Made by a program: the position numbers and the translations under genes. The notes beneath the pieces are model-generated. The model was not told where the DNA came from. It saw only the letters and a program-made list of their open reading frames with translations, and searched no databases. Positions 1-11,385 of a stretch of DNA of 64,000 nt are shown here, piece after piece (position 1 is the stretch's first letter; each line of letters opens with the position of its first letter). This DNA comes from Dactylorhiza incarnata. Lineage: Eukaryota; Streptophyta; Magnoliopsida; Asparagales; Orchidaceae. Where the stretch lies: assembly GCA_033032865.1 (NCBI GenBank), contig JAWHQI010000262.1:2852001-2916000 (forward strand), read 5' to 3'.

Positions 1-1685
1 TGAGCTCGCGCCTATTTCTTGCGGTCTCTTTTTTGTGACCGACCGGTTAGCTGATTGAACTTTCCTTGTGCAGCTTCTGCGGATTGTGCGGGCAGCAACG
101 GTCACCTCTTCTTCTAGGTGTTCGGGCGGTCTCGCGGCTTGCAGTGCGGGTTGTTGGAGTTCGGGAGAATCAGTGAAGTTCGGGAGGTCGCGGATTCAGT
201 GGTGTTGATCAAGTCGCCAGTAGCCTGTTCGCGCGGTCTCCATTTCTAGTCGCGCGAACACTCTGACCGCGCGGTCTGGCGGGTTCAGTGATCAGACTGC
301 CAGTTATTTTTCTTCAGCTTGTATCTTTCCTTTTTGGTTTTGTATACTGGCGAAATCATGTCTCGCCATGTATACCTCGCTCTGTAATGAAGATTTCTGC
401 TATTATCAATAAAGTTTGCTTTGCTTCATGTGCTTCTGGTCGTTGACTATAACTTTGAGTTGTACGATTCCTGCTCACTCCTAGATCTACGAAAAATTTC
501 ACAGATCTAGGTTTTTTGTTGAGGTCTCCAGAAATCATCAGCAAACTCCATGAAATTGTTGTTATTTGTTCAACTAAAATCGGTGGTTGAGAGATATTCA
601 GTAAAAAGATGGAAACCTAGAGATATTCTGAATTGTTTTTATTTGTTCAACTGATATCTGTGGTTCCTGTTTCAACTGGAATTTTTTGGTTTCTAGAACA
701 GTCGTTGAGGAATCCGTTGAGGAATGAATTCTATTGTGGCCCCTTTTCTTTACTTTCAGATGAACAGTCATTGGATTGAAACAAGATATCCTTTCTGACT
801 GTGTTTCTTCTTCGAATCCTCAAGAGAGAAGCGAGGAGGAGAAAATGTTGTCCTATCACAATTTTCTGAGCCTCGAGCCTTTTCTGCAAGATAATTGTTA
901 CCCTCAAAAATAGTATTCGTTAATTGATTTCTTCCTCTTTTTAGAAGGAGTGAGTATCCTTTTATAGAACTTGGTTTATGCCCTTCCAACCATGGCGCTG
1001 ATCGTATTAACAACTTTCGTTATCAAGATTTCAACGACTATAATCAGATCTGATAATCAAATTCAATCTGTATACAACTTCTTGAACTTTGACTTCCTAT
1101 CAGAGTAATTTGATAAAGTATACTCAAGCTCTGACTATTAGTAAGAGTACATAAAGATAGAAGAGAAGCATCTCAACATATACAATAAAACTCTGACTTC
1201 AGATTACTCGTACTTCCAATCCCTTTAACTCAAAGTCGGAGCAAAGATATAAGTATATTAACATACTTCGACATCTTCTTGAGTTCCACTCGACGTACGT
1301 CGATACCAATCAATAATATAAGTTGACATATTTTGAAAGCTCTTACCATGAGCATTGCTAATGTCAATGATTTTCATTTATTTGTTTTATGGGACAAGGC
1401 TCTAGTTAACCCTTATTGGGAACAGTGCCCAACAATGTTCCTGATTTGAAGAAGTGCTCAGGTCAATGATAAAAACACTATGTGTTTGATGACATGCTCT
1501 ATTTATAACTGCAGAGAATAGACTGTATGTCCAGTATTTCTCTAAACTCTCTAAGTCCAAAATCGTCGAGAAGGACTAGACATATCGTTGAATAAGTATG
1601 TATATATCGCTGAGACTACTCGTAGAGATCAGCAGAAGGATTATGTTAGTAATCGTCATGATAATATAGACAACACGATTGTTTA
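1..1685. other. Unassigned AT-rich flank of Tat1, possibly older retroelement DNA
   Basis: No coding region can be supported here; the short ORFs show no recognisable domain. The first ~300 bases are rich in GCGGTCT/GACCGC motifs, the same signature seen throughout Tat1, so they may belong to a related Tat copy. An inverted repeat at 342-353 and 363-375 (arms GTATAC-TGGCGA and TCGCCA-t-GTATAC) could form a hairpin, followed by AATAAAG near 409, like a transcript 3' end. A partly repeated tract containing TTATTTGTTCAACT occurs near 565 and 647. The block near 1390-1434, read on the minus strand, begins TGTTGGGCACTG and could be an LTR end, but no partner was found. Confidence 0.35.
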
Positions 1686-2279
1686 TGCAAAAATTACACT
1701 TCCACTACTTGCACTTGAGAATCGGAAGAGGAACTTTGGACTGCCAGTTACTAGGTTACTGAGAGTGTCAAACACAGTATCGGTGAGCGACAAGAAGAGA
1801 TCGTCATTCTGATAATTCTTAGCTGCGAGAAGATCTTACAAGGAAAAGACTAGAGACTAGAGGTTAGAGATGGCTCGAAATAGACCAAACTAGGGAGAAA
1901 AGGGCGAGCTAAAAATCAAGACCGCTTGGCTCCACAATTAGCTCCAAACTTCCTCCCCCCAAAAGTCCTTTTTTGGGAACCCCTACCCCGCTATTTATAG
2001 ACGCGGAGGCTGCCCAAATGGGTAGCTTCTAAAATTACGGGCTGCCCGGGATTCAGGAGAAGTTATGCAGGGATAAAAGGTTACCTGTCATGCTTTTGTC
2101 AAGATAGAAAAAGAGATCCAGATCGCGCGAACTCGGGGGTGGCTGGCAACCCGAACAGATGAGATTACTGGGCGGTCTTGCCAATGAAATCGTGCAATCA
2201 GCTAGATAAAAACCGGTCTGGTGTATGAGACCGCACGAACTCCCTTCCATAACGGGTATAGCGATCTTCCGGGCGAACA
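1686..2279 (-). repeat. Tat1 3' LTR
   Basis: Read on the minus strand it starts TGTTCGCC and ends TTTTTGCA. It aligns along its length with 25976-26568. A TATA box (TATAAATA, minus strand) sits at 1992-1999. A purine-rich tract on the minus strand just before the LTR (GCGGGGATTA, about 2280-2290) is the likely polypurine tract, which makes this the 3' copy. GCGGTCTT and GAGACCGC motifs recur in it. Confidence 0.85.
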
Positions 2280-2380
2280 TAATCCCCGCACATTTCCAAG
2301 TTCCGAGGTGCTTCGGAAATGTTGACTTCAGGCCGTGGAGATCGCGAAGACCTCAAATATTTTAATCTTTCTTTTCAAAC

Positions 2381-2388
2381 TATAAATA
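2381..2388 (+). promoter_or_regulatory. TATA box of antisense gene 1
   Basis: TATAAATA lies on the plus strand 52 bases before the ATG of antisense gene 1, just inside the Tat1 3' LTR. The spacing fits a plant Pol II promoter with a short leader. It points the opposite way from the LTR promoter, so it would drive transcription antisense to the element's genomic RNA. Assigned from motif and spacing only. Confidence 0.55.
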
Positions 2389-2440
2389 GCCCTGGGGTCC
2401 TTTTCATTTGTATTAGTATTGGATTCCTGAGATAGAAAAT

Positions 2441-4821
2441 ATGTTAAGCGGTCTGAATACTGAGCTCACTTCTTGTTTGATCATGGGTTTGTTGAAGAGT
2501 GTGGTGGCTGAGAAGGGGATTATCCCTCCTGGTACTTCAAGGAAACCGCTGCCTCAAAAAGAGAAAATAATTAAATCACCTTTAAGGAACGCACCTGGAA
2601 GCATGTCGGCGCGGGCTCTCCCTCCGTCGACTTTGAGTTTTATGGACTTCAGAGATTCATCTTTGGGGGCCAATGAGACCGATCGAACTGAAGCTTTGAC
2701 TCATTTTCTTCAGAAGGAGCCGGAGACTTTGGGTCAGACTGCTGGGGTGTTCTCTAAGGAGATCTCAGCCGGTCTCAAATAAAAGATATCTTTAGCTATC
2801 AAGATGAGACAACAAATCAACGATCAGGAGGCTGAGGTGAAAAAGGATAAAAAGAAGCTTCCTGTCAAGACCCTTGCGGTCAAGCCTGCTGGTGTTCGAT
2901 TTCCTGTTGGACCTCTTGAGACCGCTCCTCTACAGGTAGCTACGATCTTAAGGCTTTCTCTTGACGTTTTTGCTAACGTTTCTTTTTCTTCTTTTGTAGT
3001 CCCTTGATCTCTTTGAGAACGAGCGGTCTCGGTCTCTACTCGATCCAGGAAGCTTCACACCGGCTGCTCCTGTTATTGTTAAGAGTGAGGGCCAACTGGA
3101 ACGAGCTGGCTTGGAGAGGCGAAGGATGGAGCAGATAGAAAAATAGTTTAGGGATTCTCTTGACGCTGAGATCCGTCAGCAAAGGGAAGAAGGGGAACGG
3201 AAGAAAAAGGAGGATGATGAAAAGAAGAAGGAGGAAGAGGAAAAGAAAAAGGAAGAAGAGGAAAAGAAAAAGGAAGAAGAGAAGAACTTAGAGGCCGACC
3301 CTGAAGAGAAGCTCGACGCTTCTGACAAGGAAATCGCAGAACCTGAAAAAATGATCGTGCCAACTGAGGCTGAGACCGCACGGGCTCATAATCAGGTCAC
3401 AGGTCTAGAGGACAAAGAGGGAGAGGAAGAAGAGAAAGAAGAAGAAGAGGAGGAAGAGGAGAAGAAAAAGAAGAAGAAAAGTAAATAGAGAAGGAGAGAG
3501 GAAAAGTGATCCAAGGGAGGAGGATCTGAAGAAAGGAAGAGGAAGAAAAGAAAGAATGATCCTGAGAAGGTTAGCGCGGTTTCAACAAATACCAGAACGA
3601 TCTTGGGTACTGACCAGGGGGAAGATGAAGGAGAAGAAGAAAATCGCGGAGAAGGAGAAGGAAAGGAGAGGAAAGATGAGGAAGAGAAAGACGGACAGCT
3701 GAACTTGGAAGCTCAGCTGCACAAGAAGAAGGAGATTCAATCTGATGGAAAACCCCTGACCTCTAAGTAAGATGTCAATTTGTTGAGGCAGTTGGCAAAC
3801 CACGCGATTGTTATTTCTGCAATCCGGGCCGGTAAGCCTCACTTGACCGCTCCGCTTGATATCTCTCTGCCTATCTATATTAGACCACAATCTCCGATTC
3901 GGCGATGCGAGGTCGTTCTCATTGAGACCGACGACATTCTCCTTAGCTTTAAAGAGCTGAAGCGACGAAGAAAAGAAGGAAATCGGTCATAGAAAAAACA
4001 ATTAGAAAAGATAGACTCTCATCGAAGGCGTCCGAATCGTATGATTCTAAACTCTGCTCCTGCGGTTTATGAGGCCGCTTGGGATCACGTTTCTGTCCGC
4101 CCTGTTTCTGTTTCTCTAAGTATGGATGTTATGTTTGCTGATCTTATTTTCTGACTGTTGCTGATTGAACTTATTTCCTGACCGTAGGAGAAAATGGGGA
4201 GGCACAAAGGTTGCTGGAAGAAACTAGGTTGGCCACCCCTCAGACCGATCTACCTCCACCTCCAGTACTAGCATCCCCTTTTATGCAGGTGGTTCATGCT
4301 TTCCAGATCTAGGAGAGAGAGAGCTTGAGAGGAGGTTGCTGGAGAAAGACGAGGCGCTGCTAGCTGCTAAATCCAAGGAGGAGGATGTTGTCAAAGCACT
4401 CCGCGCGGCCTCAGCTCAAAGTGAGCAAAAATTGAACGATCAGCGGAAGTTGCTCGAATATCGAGAAAGAGATGGCAGGAAGAAGCTGGAAGAGGAGATG
4501 ATCGATCTCCGGGGAAGACTTCGCGAGTCTAAGGAGGAGACAATTTTCTTCAGGGGAAAGGCCGATGTCTTGCATACCGCATTTTCTCAATTGAGGACAG
4601 GCTTTTCCGTTCCTTTGCTTGCGGGGTCGTCAAACGCTGCCCATGATGATCACGCGGACCAGGAGGAAATTATTAACTGGGAGGAGCTGAAGTGAGATGT
4701 CGGTGATCTCCAACGATATGCTGTTGACGCTAATACGAGCATTTGTATGACACTTACCGCGATCAACAAACTTCAGAATAGGGTGGCTTTTTTAGTGAAG
4801 AAAAAAGATCCTCTGAAATAG
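2441..4821 (+). pseudogene. Tat1 antisense gene 1, coiled-coil protein, intron-containing, degenerate
   Basis: Plus-strand gene opposite in direction to Tat1 pol. The ATG at 2441 follows a TATA box. Exon 1 has an in-frame stop near 2780. Removing a 64-base intron (2936-2999) joins exon 1 to exon 2 in frame. The protein then has a long run of alternating Glu and Lys (about 3180-3480), a central segment (3780-3992) containing the residues LRQLANHAIVISAIRAG, and a long coiled coil (4336-4560) with heptad-like Leu/Ala spacing. It ends near 4821. Stops near 3144 and 3486 and a frame change near 3500 show decay. A second intron (about 4120-4187, GT..AG) is possible but does not close the frame. I do not recognise a named family. 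The coiled coil and charged tract suggest a structural or nucleic-acid-associated protein, which is inference. Confidence 0.6.
2936..2999 (+). other. Spliceosomal intron in antisense gene 1
   Basis: Donor CAG|GTAGCT and acceptor TTTTGTAG|TC, preceded by a pyrimidine-rich tract, define a 64-base intron. Unspliced reading runs into a stop at about 3007. Splicing continues the same frame through about 48 more codons, giving ..APLQ|SLDLFENERSR... Because the intron is oriented on the plus strand, it would not be removed from the minus-strand genomic RNA and could survive retrotransposition. Confidence 0.6.
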
Positions 4822-5173
4822 TTTAAAGTTTATATATCTTTATGGTTTTATAAGGGCAAACTAAGGAATTTGTTTGATGATTTTGAGATTTATTGCTATG
4901 GTAAGTACATATTTTTCAGTTCGCTCTATCTCATGCTTTCACCTACTATTTTTCATGTCCTGGAAAGTTTGTTATGAGATCGCTCGGCCTAATTTCTTTT
5001 CATTATCTTTATTAACTGCTACGGTCTCTGGTTTGAGATCGCTTTCTGCATAATTTAAGATTTCTGATGCTGGGTGCTCTAAAAAACTTCTTAACTTATT
5101 AACTCGCGCAGTCTGGATCAACAATCTCCAGTTCAAGATTTTGTAATGATTGTACCTTGATTGCCTCTGAAAC
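4822..5173 (+). other. Intergenic spacer between antisense genes 1 and 2
   Basis: About 350 bases of AT-rich DNA with scattered GAGATCGC and GGTCTC motifs. The stretch ATGCTTTCACCTACTATT near 4933 recurs at 6123, pointing to an internal duplication. No coding signal is seen. It probably holds the 3' end of gene 1 and the promoter of gene 2. Confidence 0.4.
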
Positions 5174-5181
5174 TATAAATA
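5174..5181 (+). promoter_or_regulatory. TATA box of antisense gene 2
   Basis: TATAAATA on the plus strand, 78 bases before the ATG at 5252. Together with the TATA box at 2381 it suggests that each antisense gene has its own promoter. Motif and spacing only. Confidence 0.5.
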
Positions 5182-5911
5182 TCCGGTTGGTGGCCTTATT
5201 AAAAACGTTCTTCTGGAATTCTTCACTCAAGCGGTCTGAAATTCTCGAAGAATGGTGTCCGCGCGAGCTGGTGTCTACAAGGTTTTTCTTGAGTCTGAGC
5301 AGCGGCCTTGCCGACTTTCTCAGGCTGAATTTCTTGATTTTCCGAGGGACTACCCAATGAGCCCGCCACAGGTGAATGCCTCAACAACTGTGGGGAGAAT
5401 GAGACCGCGATACCTATTGATCATTTCTATCATGGCTTCCACTTCCCCTTGCCGTGGGAGATGAGGAAGATTTTCAGAATTTTCAGTCTCGTGCCCGGAC
5501 AACTTCCTCCTAATTCTATTGCGCTAATTTTTACTTACATATGTTATTTGAGATCGGTCAGAGTAAGGTTCACTCTGGATCAATTCAGATCTCTTTTCAC
5601 CGTGAAAGTTTTGATGGAAGGTCCGAGAAAAGAGGACTTCAAAGGCCTGCTGTATTTCATCTGCAACGGTCTGAAGGTTGTTAATCTCCCCAACAAGGTC
5701 CCAAATTGGGCGGAGAGATTTCTGATCTTCCAGGGGAGGTTAGGCGATCTCCGGACTTACCCCAAGCTCTGAAATGAACCGATCTTCCAAAAACCAAAAG
5801 CCCTCTCTGGAGTTGAAGATCAGATAAAAGAGATGCTCAAGGATCACAGGGCCAATCTGGAGTATTATATTGGACTTTGGACTCAGGTTTCCGCCATCAA
5901 TTGAAATGACA

Positions 5912-5988
5912 GTGAGCTCCCGCGATCTTCATGTCCTGACCGCTTATTATAAGAAATATTTTAACTGAAGAAAAACTTTTTCCTGCAG
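5912..5988 (+). other. Probable intron in antisense gene 2
   Basis: Donor ACA|GTGAGC and acceptor TTTTTCCTGCAG enclose 77 bases; TTTTAAC near 5960 could be the branch site. The downstream exon starts at a C7 run whose length may have changed, so the frame across the junction cannot be confirmed. Confidence 0.45.
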
Positions 5989-6369
5989 CGATCTTACAAG
6001 CCCCCCCACCTTACCTTATGCTCTGGAGGGTGAGCTCACCCAGAGGGAGAAGAGGCTGAAGAGAGATCAAGATCAATATCAATCCCAGACCGCTGGCCCT
6101 TCGGGCTATTCAGATAAAAGAGATGCTTTCACCTACTATTCTTCATTTTGATAAGTGTCTTCCAAACTGGGGCGATGAGTTTCCCGACATGCTGGCACGG
6201 TCTCGACCGCTTTATATGGCGAACAAAACTTCAAGGAAGTTTATAGCTGGGAAGACAGCCTTATCCCAGATATGTGCTAACAGACTGGCCTCAGGTCTTC
6301 TGCCATCACATGGGAAGGTTACTGCGGAGGCATATGCAGGAGAATAAGTCCATTAAGGCCGAGCTAGAG

Positions 6370-6448
6370 GTATTTAGATCGCGCGGTCTGATCTCTTCCT
6401 CATTGTTTTGTTTGGTTCGAGCGATCTAACCTGTAATTTTCTTTGCAG
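6370..6448 (+). other. Intron in antisense gene 2
   Basis: Donor GAG|GTATTT and acceptor TTTTCTTTGCAG|AAA enclose 79 bases. Joining the exons keeps one frame through a charged, helical segment (NKSIKAELE then KMKNEMYDE), which unspliced reading does not. This is the best supported intron in the window. Confidence 0.65.
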
Positions 6449-7066
6449 AAAATGAAGAATGAAATGTATGATGAAAATAACCCAGCTTACCGAAACGTGA
6501 TGCTGAAATAAATAAGTGAAGCGGTTGAAATGACCATCTCTAAATTGTGAGATAATGGTGCTTAGATTCCAGAGGATGCCAGCTTCTCATCCCTATTTCC
6601 TGAGGCCGCTGCTCTCCAGGAGGAAGGGGAAGAGGGGGTGGAAGAAGAAGAACATTTTGATGAAGAAGGAGAGGCAGAGGGAAAGGAAGGAGAAGAAGAC
6701 AAGGATGAGCCTGGAGTTGAGCATGAAGGAGAGGATGAGAGGAGGCAGGGTGATCTTGGAGAAGGCCGAGCGATCACGCATGTCGATTTTGATGCCTTGG
6801 ATGATTTCCTTAATGCTGGTATAGACCTGCCGATGGACAGAGGTGGAGATGAGCCGAGTGGGAGCCGGTTCGACCTAGATGAGGAGCTGAGTTCGGCGGC
6901 AAGGTCAGATATTGGCTCCCAGGAGAAATCCTCCAGCTCGAGCGAATCTAGTGCTGATTCCAACTCATCTGAGGATGAAGACTCTCCTCCAAGAAGAAGA
7001 AAAAATAGAAGGATATATTTTCTTTTCTTGATGTACTTATCTTTAGATGTAACGGTCAGGTTTTAA

Positions 7067-7985
7067 TCCGTTCTATCTGTAACTATATTTTGAATGAAAT
7101 AGAAATGGAAGAAGTTTTTTGGCATACCTTTGTTTGTTCGCAACATCTGATTTTGTATTTATTTGATTCTGTGCTGTTTTATGTAAGGTGGAATAATCTC
7201 ACAAATTATTTTCATAATGACTAACCGAACTGGAATCGAGACCGAACGATCTTAAGATTAATTTAGTCATTCCGCTTGCTTACTTCACACACCCAATCCT
7301 TCTTGTATTCGAGCGTTCTAAATCATGCCCCGGAGCCGGCTGACCGTATTTTCACAGTGAAGATCACTGAATACAGGATAAGATATAACGACTTCTAATC
7401 TGCAGATCGCTCCTGCTCTGTTATTAACATAAAAAAATATGTAGAAACACTAAATTTTGGTACCGGCGATCTCGATATTCTGATCACTCCGGCTTCGTGC
7501 TTTTAGATGATAATCTTCAGAATATTGAGACCCAGAGAATCCTGAGACTGCTTCATTGAAAAGACTTGGAATATTTTTTCATAATGCGAAGATTTTCCTG
7601 AAGTGGCGGTATAAAATGGAGGCCGCTCGATCTTCATACTAAGATTTCAGGAAGGAAAAAACCAAGACGAAGGTTTTAAGAATTTCAAGGCCGTCTTTGT
7701 TCAAAGCAGAAGCTCTTGAGATCGCTCGATCATAGAGAAGGAAAAGAATCATAATCTGAGATGACCACCTCTGGTGGATGTGTACTAAGAAGCGACCACA
7801 TTATTTTTTCCTCAGAGAGATCATTAAAGTCATGCCACCTCCGAGAAACAACCCTGAAGGTCGTGAGGATGAGAGAGAGAGAGAGAGGAGGAAATGACCT
7901 TATGGTCATATATGGAAAAATATATGAGATTATCTAGGCACGATCATAAGATGAGAAACAGACGAAGTGACCCTTTCGGTCAGGG
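7067..7985. other. Tat1 non-coding spacer left of the A insertion
   Basis: About 900 bases with no supportable ORF. They hold scattered GATCGC, GCGATC and ACCGC motifs of the Tat1 type, for example near 7250, 7460, 7620 and 7725. AATGAAATAG near 7093 could serve as a polyadenylation signal for antisense gene 2. The last five bases, CAGGG (7981-7985), are the left target-site duplicate of element A; the matching copy is at 19604-19608. Confidence 0.5.
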
Positions 7986-9462
7986 TGTTGGAACAACCCT
8001 ATTACTGATTTGGGCTAGGATCACTATGTTTTAACTAAGGATCAAGTTGACCCCATTGTATAGTTTAAGGGTCAAGTTTTTAGGCTGTTAGAGTTGCTAG
8101 AACTTAAGGAAAATTTAAGTTCCCAGTGTTCCACAAATGTCGAGTGGCGTTCGACGAATGTCTAGCATCATTCGACGAATTTGTCTCAGCAGACTGAAGT
8201 ATTATAACCAGTTCCAGAGCTCGACATTCTCTGAGCAGTGTTCGACAAATGGCAAGCAGCGTTCGACGAATTCCATCCAGAGCTCGACAAATTTTGTATT
8301 AAAGCTCAGTTCGACAAATACAAGTCCAGATTATTTATATCAGTTATTTGTCAACACTCTGAACACAGATCGACGACTCCAACGGATATATTCAATACAT
8401 TTGGACGTATTCAAGGCAGGCAAGTAAGCATATTATTTTCTTTAAATATATTCCTTATTTCCTTTGTTCCAATACAAGGATAGTCGTTGACAATTAATGC
8501 AAATGAGTATTTCACGGCTAAGGAATTAAAGGACCTAACAAAGTCATTTTGTCTTTGTTGTTATTCCAAGAAAGAATTTAAGACAGATTATTCTATTCCA
8601 AAAATAGAATATATCAAAGACAAACATTCTTGTCTTATCTCTCTCGACAGATTTCAAATCACTTCTTACAGAATACAGAAAGATAACAACAAGGAAAGAA
8701 AAAGAAAGAAGGAGAACATTCTGTCTATCATTCTCTCAAGTCTTCTTCTTCTTCCTCAAGAAGCACTCATCTTCCTTCTGAGAACATCATCTTCAAGATC
8801 TATCTCTCAGATATTCTGCTGCAAGTTCAAGTCTTCTACAAGAGAAACAAGGAATCTGAAGAACCTGTTCTTCCAGATCAATCTGCTACAGAAGATTTGT
8901 GTCTTCAAGAGAAAGCTTCTCCAACATCTGTCAAATACTTCAATCAGACAGGTGGAGCTTTACAACAAGTCCACTAGAGTCTTCTCTCAGCATCTTGACA
9001 GAGAAGAACACTATAAACCTTTTCTCACCTCTCTTGTACAGGGTTAATACTCCCTTCAAAAGTGTACCTCCTTGGTGGCAAGACACCTGATCAAAAAATC
9101 CTGTTGGTTTTGAGCACCTGATCAAAAGATCTGTGGTGTGTAGACACCTGATCAAAATCACCTTGGTGTTAGGGCACCTGATCAACCCTCCTAGTGGACT
9201 CCTACCAAAGGGTGGTAGAAGAGTGGACTACCCAGATTTATTGAGGAACCACTATAAATTCCTTGTGTCTTCTGGTTGTGTTTATTTCTTTGTGCTGTGC
9301 TGTGTGCTTTTATTTATTCATTTATTCTATTTATATATTTCTCACTCTGCTTACACATATATATATAACATTATTTTAATTCTACTATAAAACTAAAGGA
9401 AAAGTTTTTAATACTCTATTCACCCCCCTCTGGAGTAACTTAAGATCGAACCTCCACTTTCA
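7986..9462 (+). repeat. Sirevirus A 5' LTR
   Basis: 1477 bp, TGTTGGAACAAC..CCACTTTCA. From 8125 to 8380 it carries about ten copies of a TCGACRAAT / TTCGACGAA motif. CACCTGATCAA repeats four times at about 31-base spacing (9086-9186). A TATA box (TATAAA, 9253-9258) lies 210 bases before the LTR end and is followed by a T-rich U5 with a C6 run near 9423. The 186-codon ORF at 8487-9047 inside the LTR has no retroelement domain and recurs only as LTR sequence. Confidence 0.92.
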
Positions 9463-9464
9463 AT

Positions 9465-9475
9465 TGGTATCAGAG
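9465..9475 (+). other. Primer-binding site, initiator tRNA-Met
   Basis: TGGTATCAGAG is complementary to the 3' end of plant initiator tRNA-Met, the usual primer of Ty1/copia elements. It starts two bases after the 5' LTR. Confidence 0.9.
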
Positions 9476-9576
9476 GTTGGTTGATCTTATTTACAGGATA
9501 ACACCTGGATCACAAAGATCAATTAGATCTTAAATTAATTTAGAGTTTTTGTTTATCTATTTTCTGTTAAAAACTC

Positions 9577-11352
9577 GTGGCACAGAACAAGGAGTACTCA
9601 AGCACAAGACCTCCAATGTGCAATCTTAGAAAGTTTGCACTTTGGAAAGCAAGGATTAGGCTTTATATGAACTATATTGATGTTGAAATTTTCAATGTTA
9701 TTCTGACAGGGCCTCCAGCACCTACAACATCAACCAGCACTGAAGCTACTGGAGACAATCATGCTGTCCCACCTCCTGAGTGGACAGAAACTCAAAAGAA
9801 GCAATGAAGTGTAGATGCTAAAGCCATGAACATATTGGCTCAAACTATGTCTGATGACATATTTCAAAAAGTGGTTGAATGTACTTCAGCTAGAGAAATT
9901 TGGATTTCACTAAATAACATGGTTGCAGGTTCTGTAGATGAAAGAAAAGACAGAAGATCACACTTGATCTCTCTGTATGAAAACTTCAAGAAAGGAGACA
10001 CAGAGACAGTGGCTGACATGTACAACAGACTCAGTCTCATAATTAATGAGCTGAAATCTCTGGACAAAGTGATATCTATCACTGAAATAAATGATAAGAT
10101 TCTAATGTGCTTCCCCAGCACATGGGATTCTAGAATCTGGCCAATCAAGGAAGCCAGAAGTCTGAATGAGATTACCACTGAAGCTTTGTTGGGCAAACTC
10201 AAATCTTATGAGCAGCTCATCAAGTCCAGGGAAGCAGAATCATCCACTACATCTCCAGCAATAAAGAAAGAAAAGAGCATAGCTTTCAAAGCAGCTATTG
10301 CAGAAGAAGAAAAGACTCCGCAAGATGAGGAGTTTATGAGTCTCATAGCCAAGAGATTCTACAAAATGGCTAAGAAGGACTTCAGAAAGAAGGAGTCCAG
10401 ATCAAGAGAAAAGCAAAGGTATGACAAATCAACTCCTAATGAAGTTATTTGTTATGGTTGCAGGAAACCTGGACACTACCCGATGGAATGTCCAGAAGAG
10501 AAAAAGAAAGAAAAGAAAAAGGAGAAAGAAGAGAAAAGAAGCTCCAACAAATCTTTCTCACACAAGCACAAAAAGAAGGGAAGAGGATTCATTGCAGAAT
10601 CCTGGAGTGAAACTGAATCTGAATCATCATCCAGTACATCTGATGATGATGAAGAAAAATCAAATGAAAGTGACAAATGTCTGATGGCAATATATGACTC
10701 AGGCAGTGAGTCAGGATATGCTTCCTCATCCAGCTCCAGTGATGATGAAGAAGAGAGAACTTTCTGCATGATGGCTATCAATGCCTCAGGACAAAATTCT
10801 GATAAGGAAACATCAGACTTTGAAGCAGAAGATGATGCGGATCAGGTATTATCTCATTTTGATTTTACTTCAGTTGAATTCAAGGCTGAATTCAAAGTTC
10901 TTTGCTTAGACTTATTAAAATCCGAGAAAGAAATAATCTCACTCAGAAATAAGCTAGCTGGCATAAAAATTATAAGTGAAGAAAATATAAAACTTAAAAA
11001 GGATTTGGCTGCCTCCAGGGAACATATTGTTCTCATTGAGAGCAAGTTGTCTGAAGCCAAAGAGTTTGAAGAATCCCTAAATGGGAGAAGTATCAAACTG
11101 ATGGACATCACAAGCACTGTCAATGCTAGACTCAATAGCAAACTGGGCTTGGGTGCTTCATCAAGTGAGCCACCCCTAATTAAGAAAAACATCCTCTCTA
11201 CACCCATAAAATTCATCTCTGCTAAAGGCAAAGAGGCTACTGAAGCCAATAAAGATATTTCAAGCAAGAATATTAAGAATAAAAGAATTCAGAAGAATTC
11301 GTCGAATGGAGCTCGACAAAAAGACTTCAATCTGTCGAATGGAGATCGATGA
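9577..11352 (+). pseudogene. gag: Sirevirus A gag
   Basis: Capsid/nucleocapsid polyprotein that packages element RNA. The start codon is GTG at 9577, where the related gag in element C has ATG, so the initiator has mutated. The N-terminal capsid part (FALWKARIRLYMN..) runs to a TGA at 9805, then continues in the same frame from 9808 to 11352. A CX2CX4HX4C zinc knuckle (CYGCRKPGHYPMEC, about 10449-10490) binds nucleic acid. A Lys-rich tract, acidic Ser-rich segments and a C-terminal coiled coil (10900-11090) follow, as in Sirevirus gag. The 3' end (11290-11455) contains several TTCGTCGAA-type motifs matching the LTR array. One more in-frame stop at 11350 separates it from protease. Confidence 0.88.
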
Positions 11353-11385
11353 AAACTGAGAACAGACTTTCAGTATAGTTATCAT

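Larger units (their letters stand above)
5252..7066 (+). pseudogene. Tat1 antisense gene 2, 'putative gypsy-type transposon' domain protein, intron-containing, degenerate
   Basis: The ATG at 5252 opens MVSARAG.. and reaches FLDFPRDYPMSPP. After a frame change near 5366 the reading continues with FHFPLPWEMRKIF and LVPGQLPPNSIA. This resembles the plant domain annotated as 'putative gypsy type transposon' (Pfam PF04195), whose hallmark is an aPGQLhPNsw-like segment. A stop at 5770 interrupts it. Two introns are supported: 5912-5988 and 6370-6448. Splicing the second joins a helical stretch in frame (..NKSIKAELE|KMKNEMYDENN). The C-terminal part (6560-7066) is very acidic with a Ser-rich tail. 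Function of the family is unknown. Its place downstream of and antisense to pol matches the extra ORFs of Tat elements. Stops and frame changes make this copy dead. Confidence 0.65.

Noticed and set aside
6562..6963. Minus-strand Ser/Pro-rich 133-codon ORF
   Set aside because: Shadow of the acidic Glu/Ser-rich plus-strand reading frame of antisense gene 2.
8487..9047. 186-codon ORF in the A 5' LTR (and its copy at 18625-19110)
   Set aside because: It lies wholly within LTR sequence, differs in length between the two LTRs, and has no retroelement or other domain.
9086..9190. Regularly spaced repeats resembling a CRISPR array
   Set aside because: Short degenerate units in a plant LTR, present in both LTRs, with no cas genes; spacers are LTR sequence.
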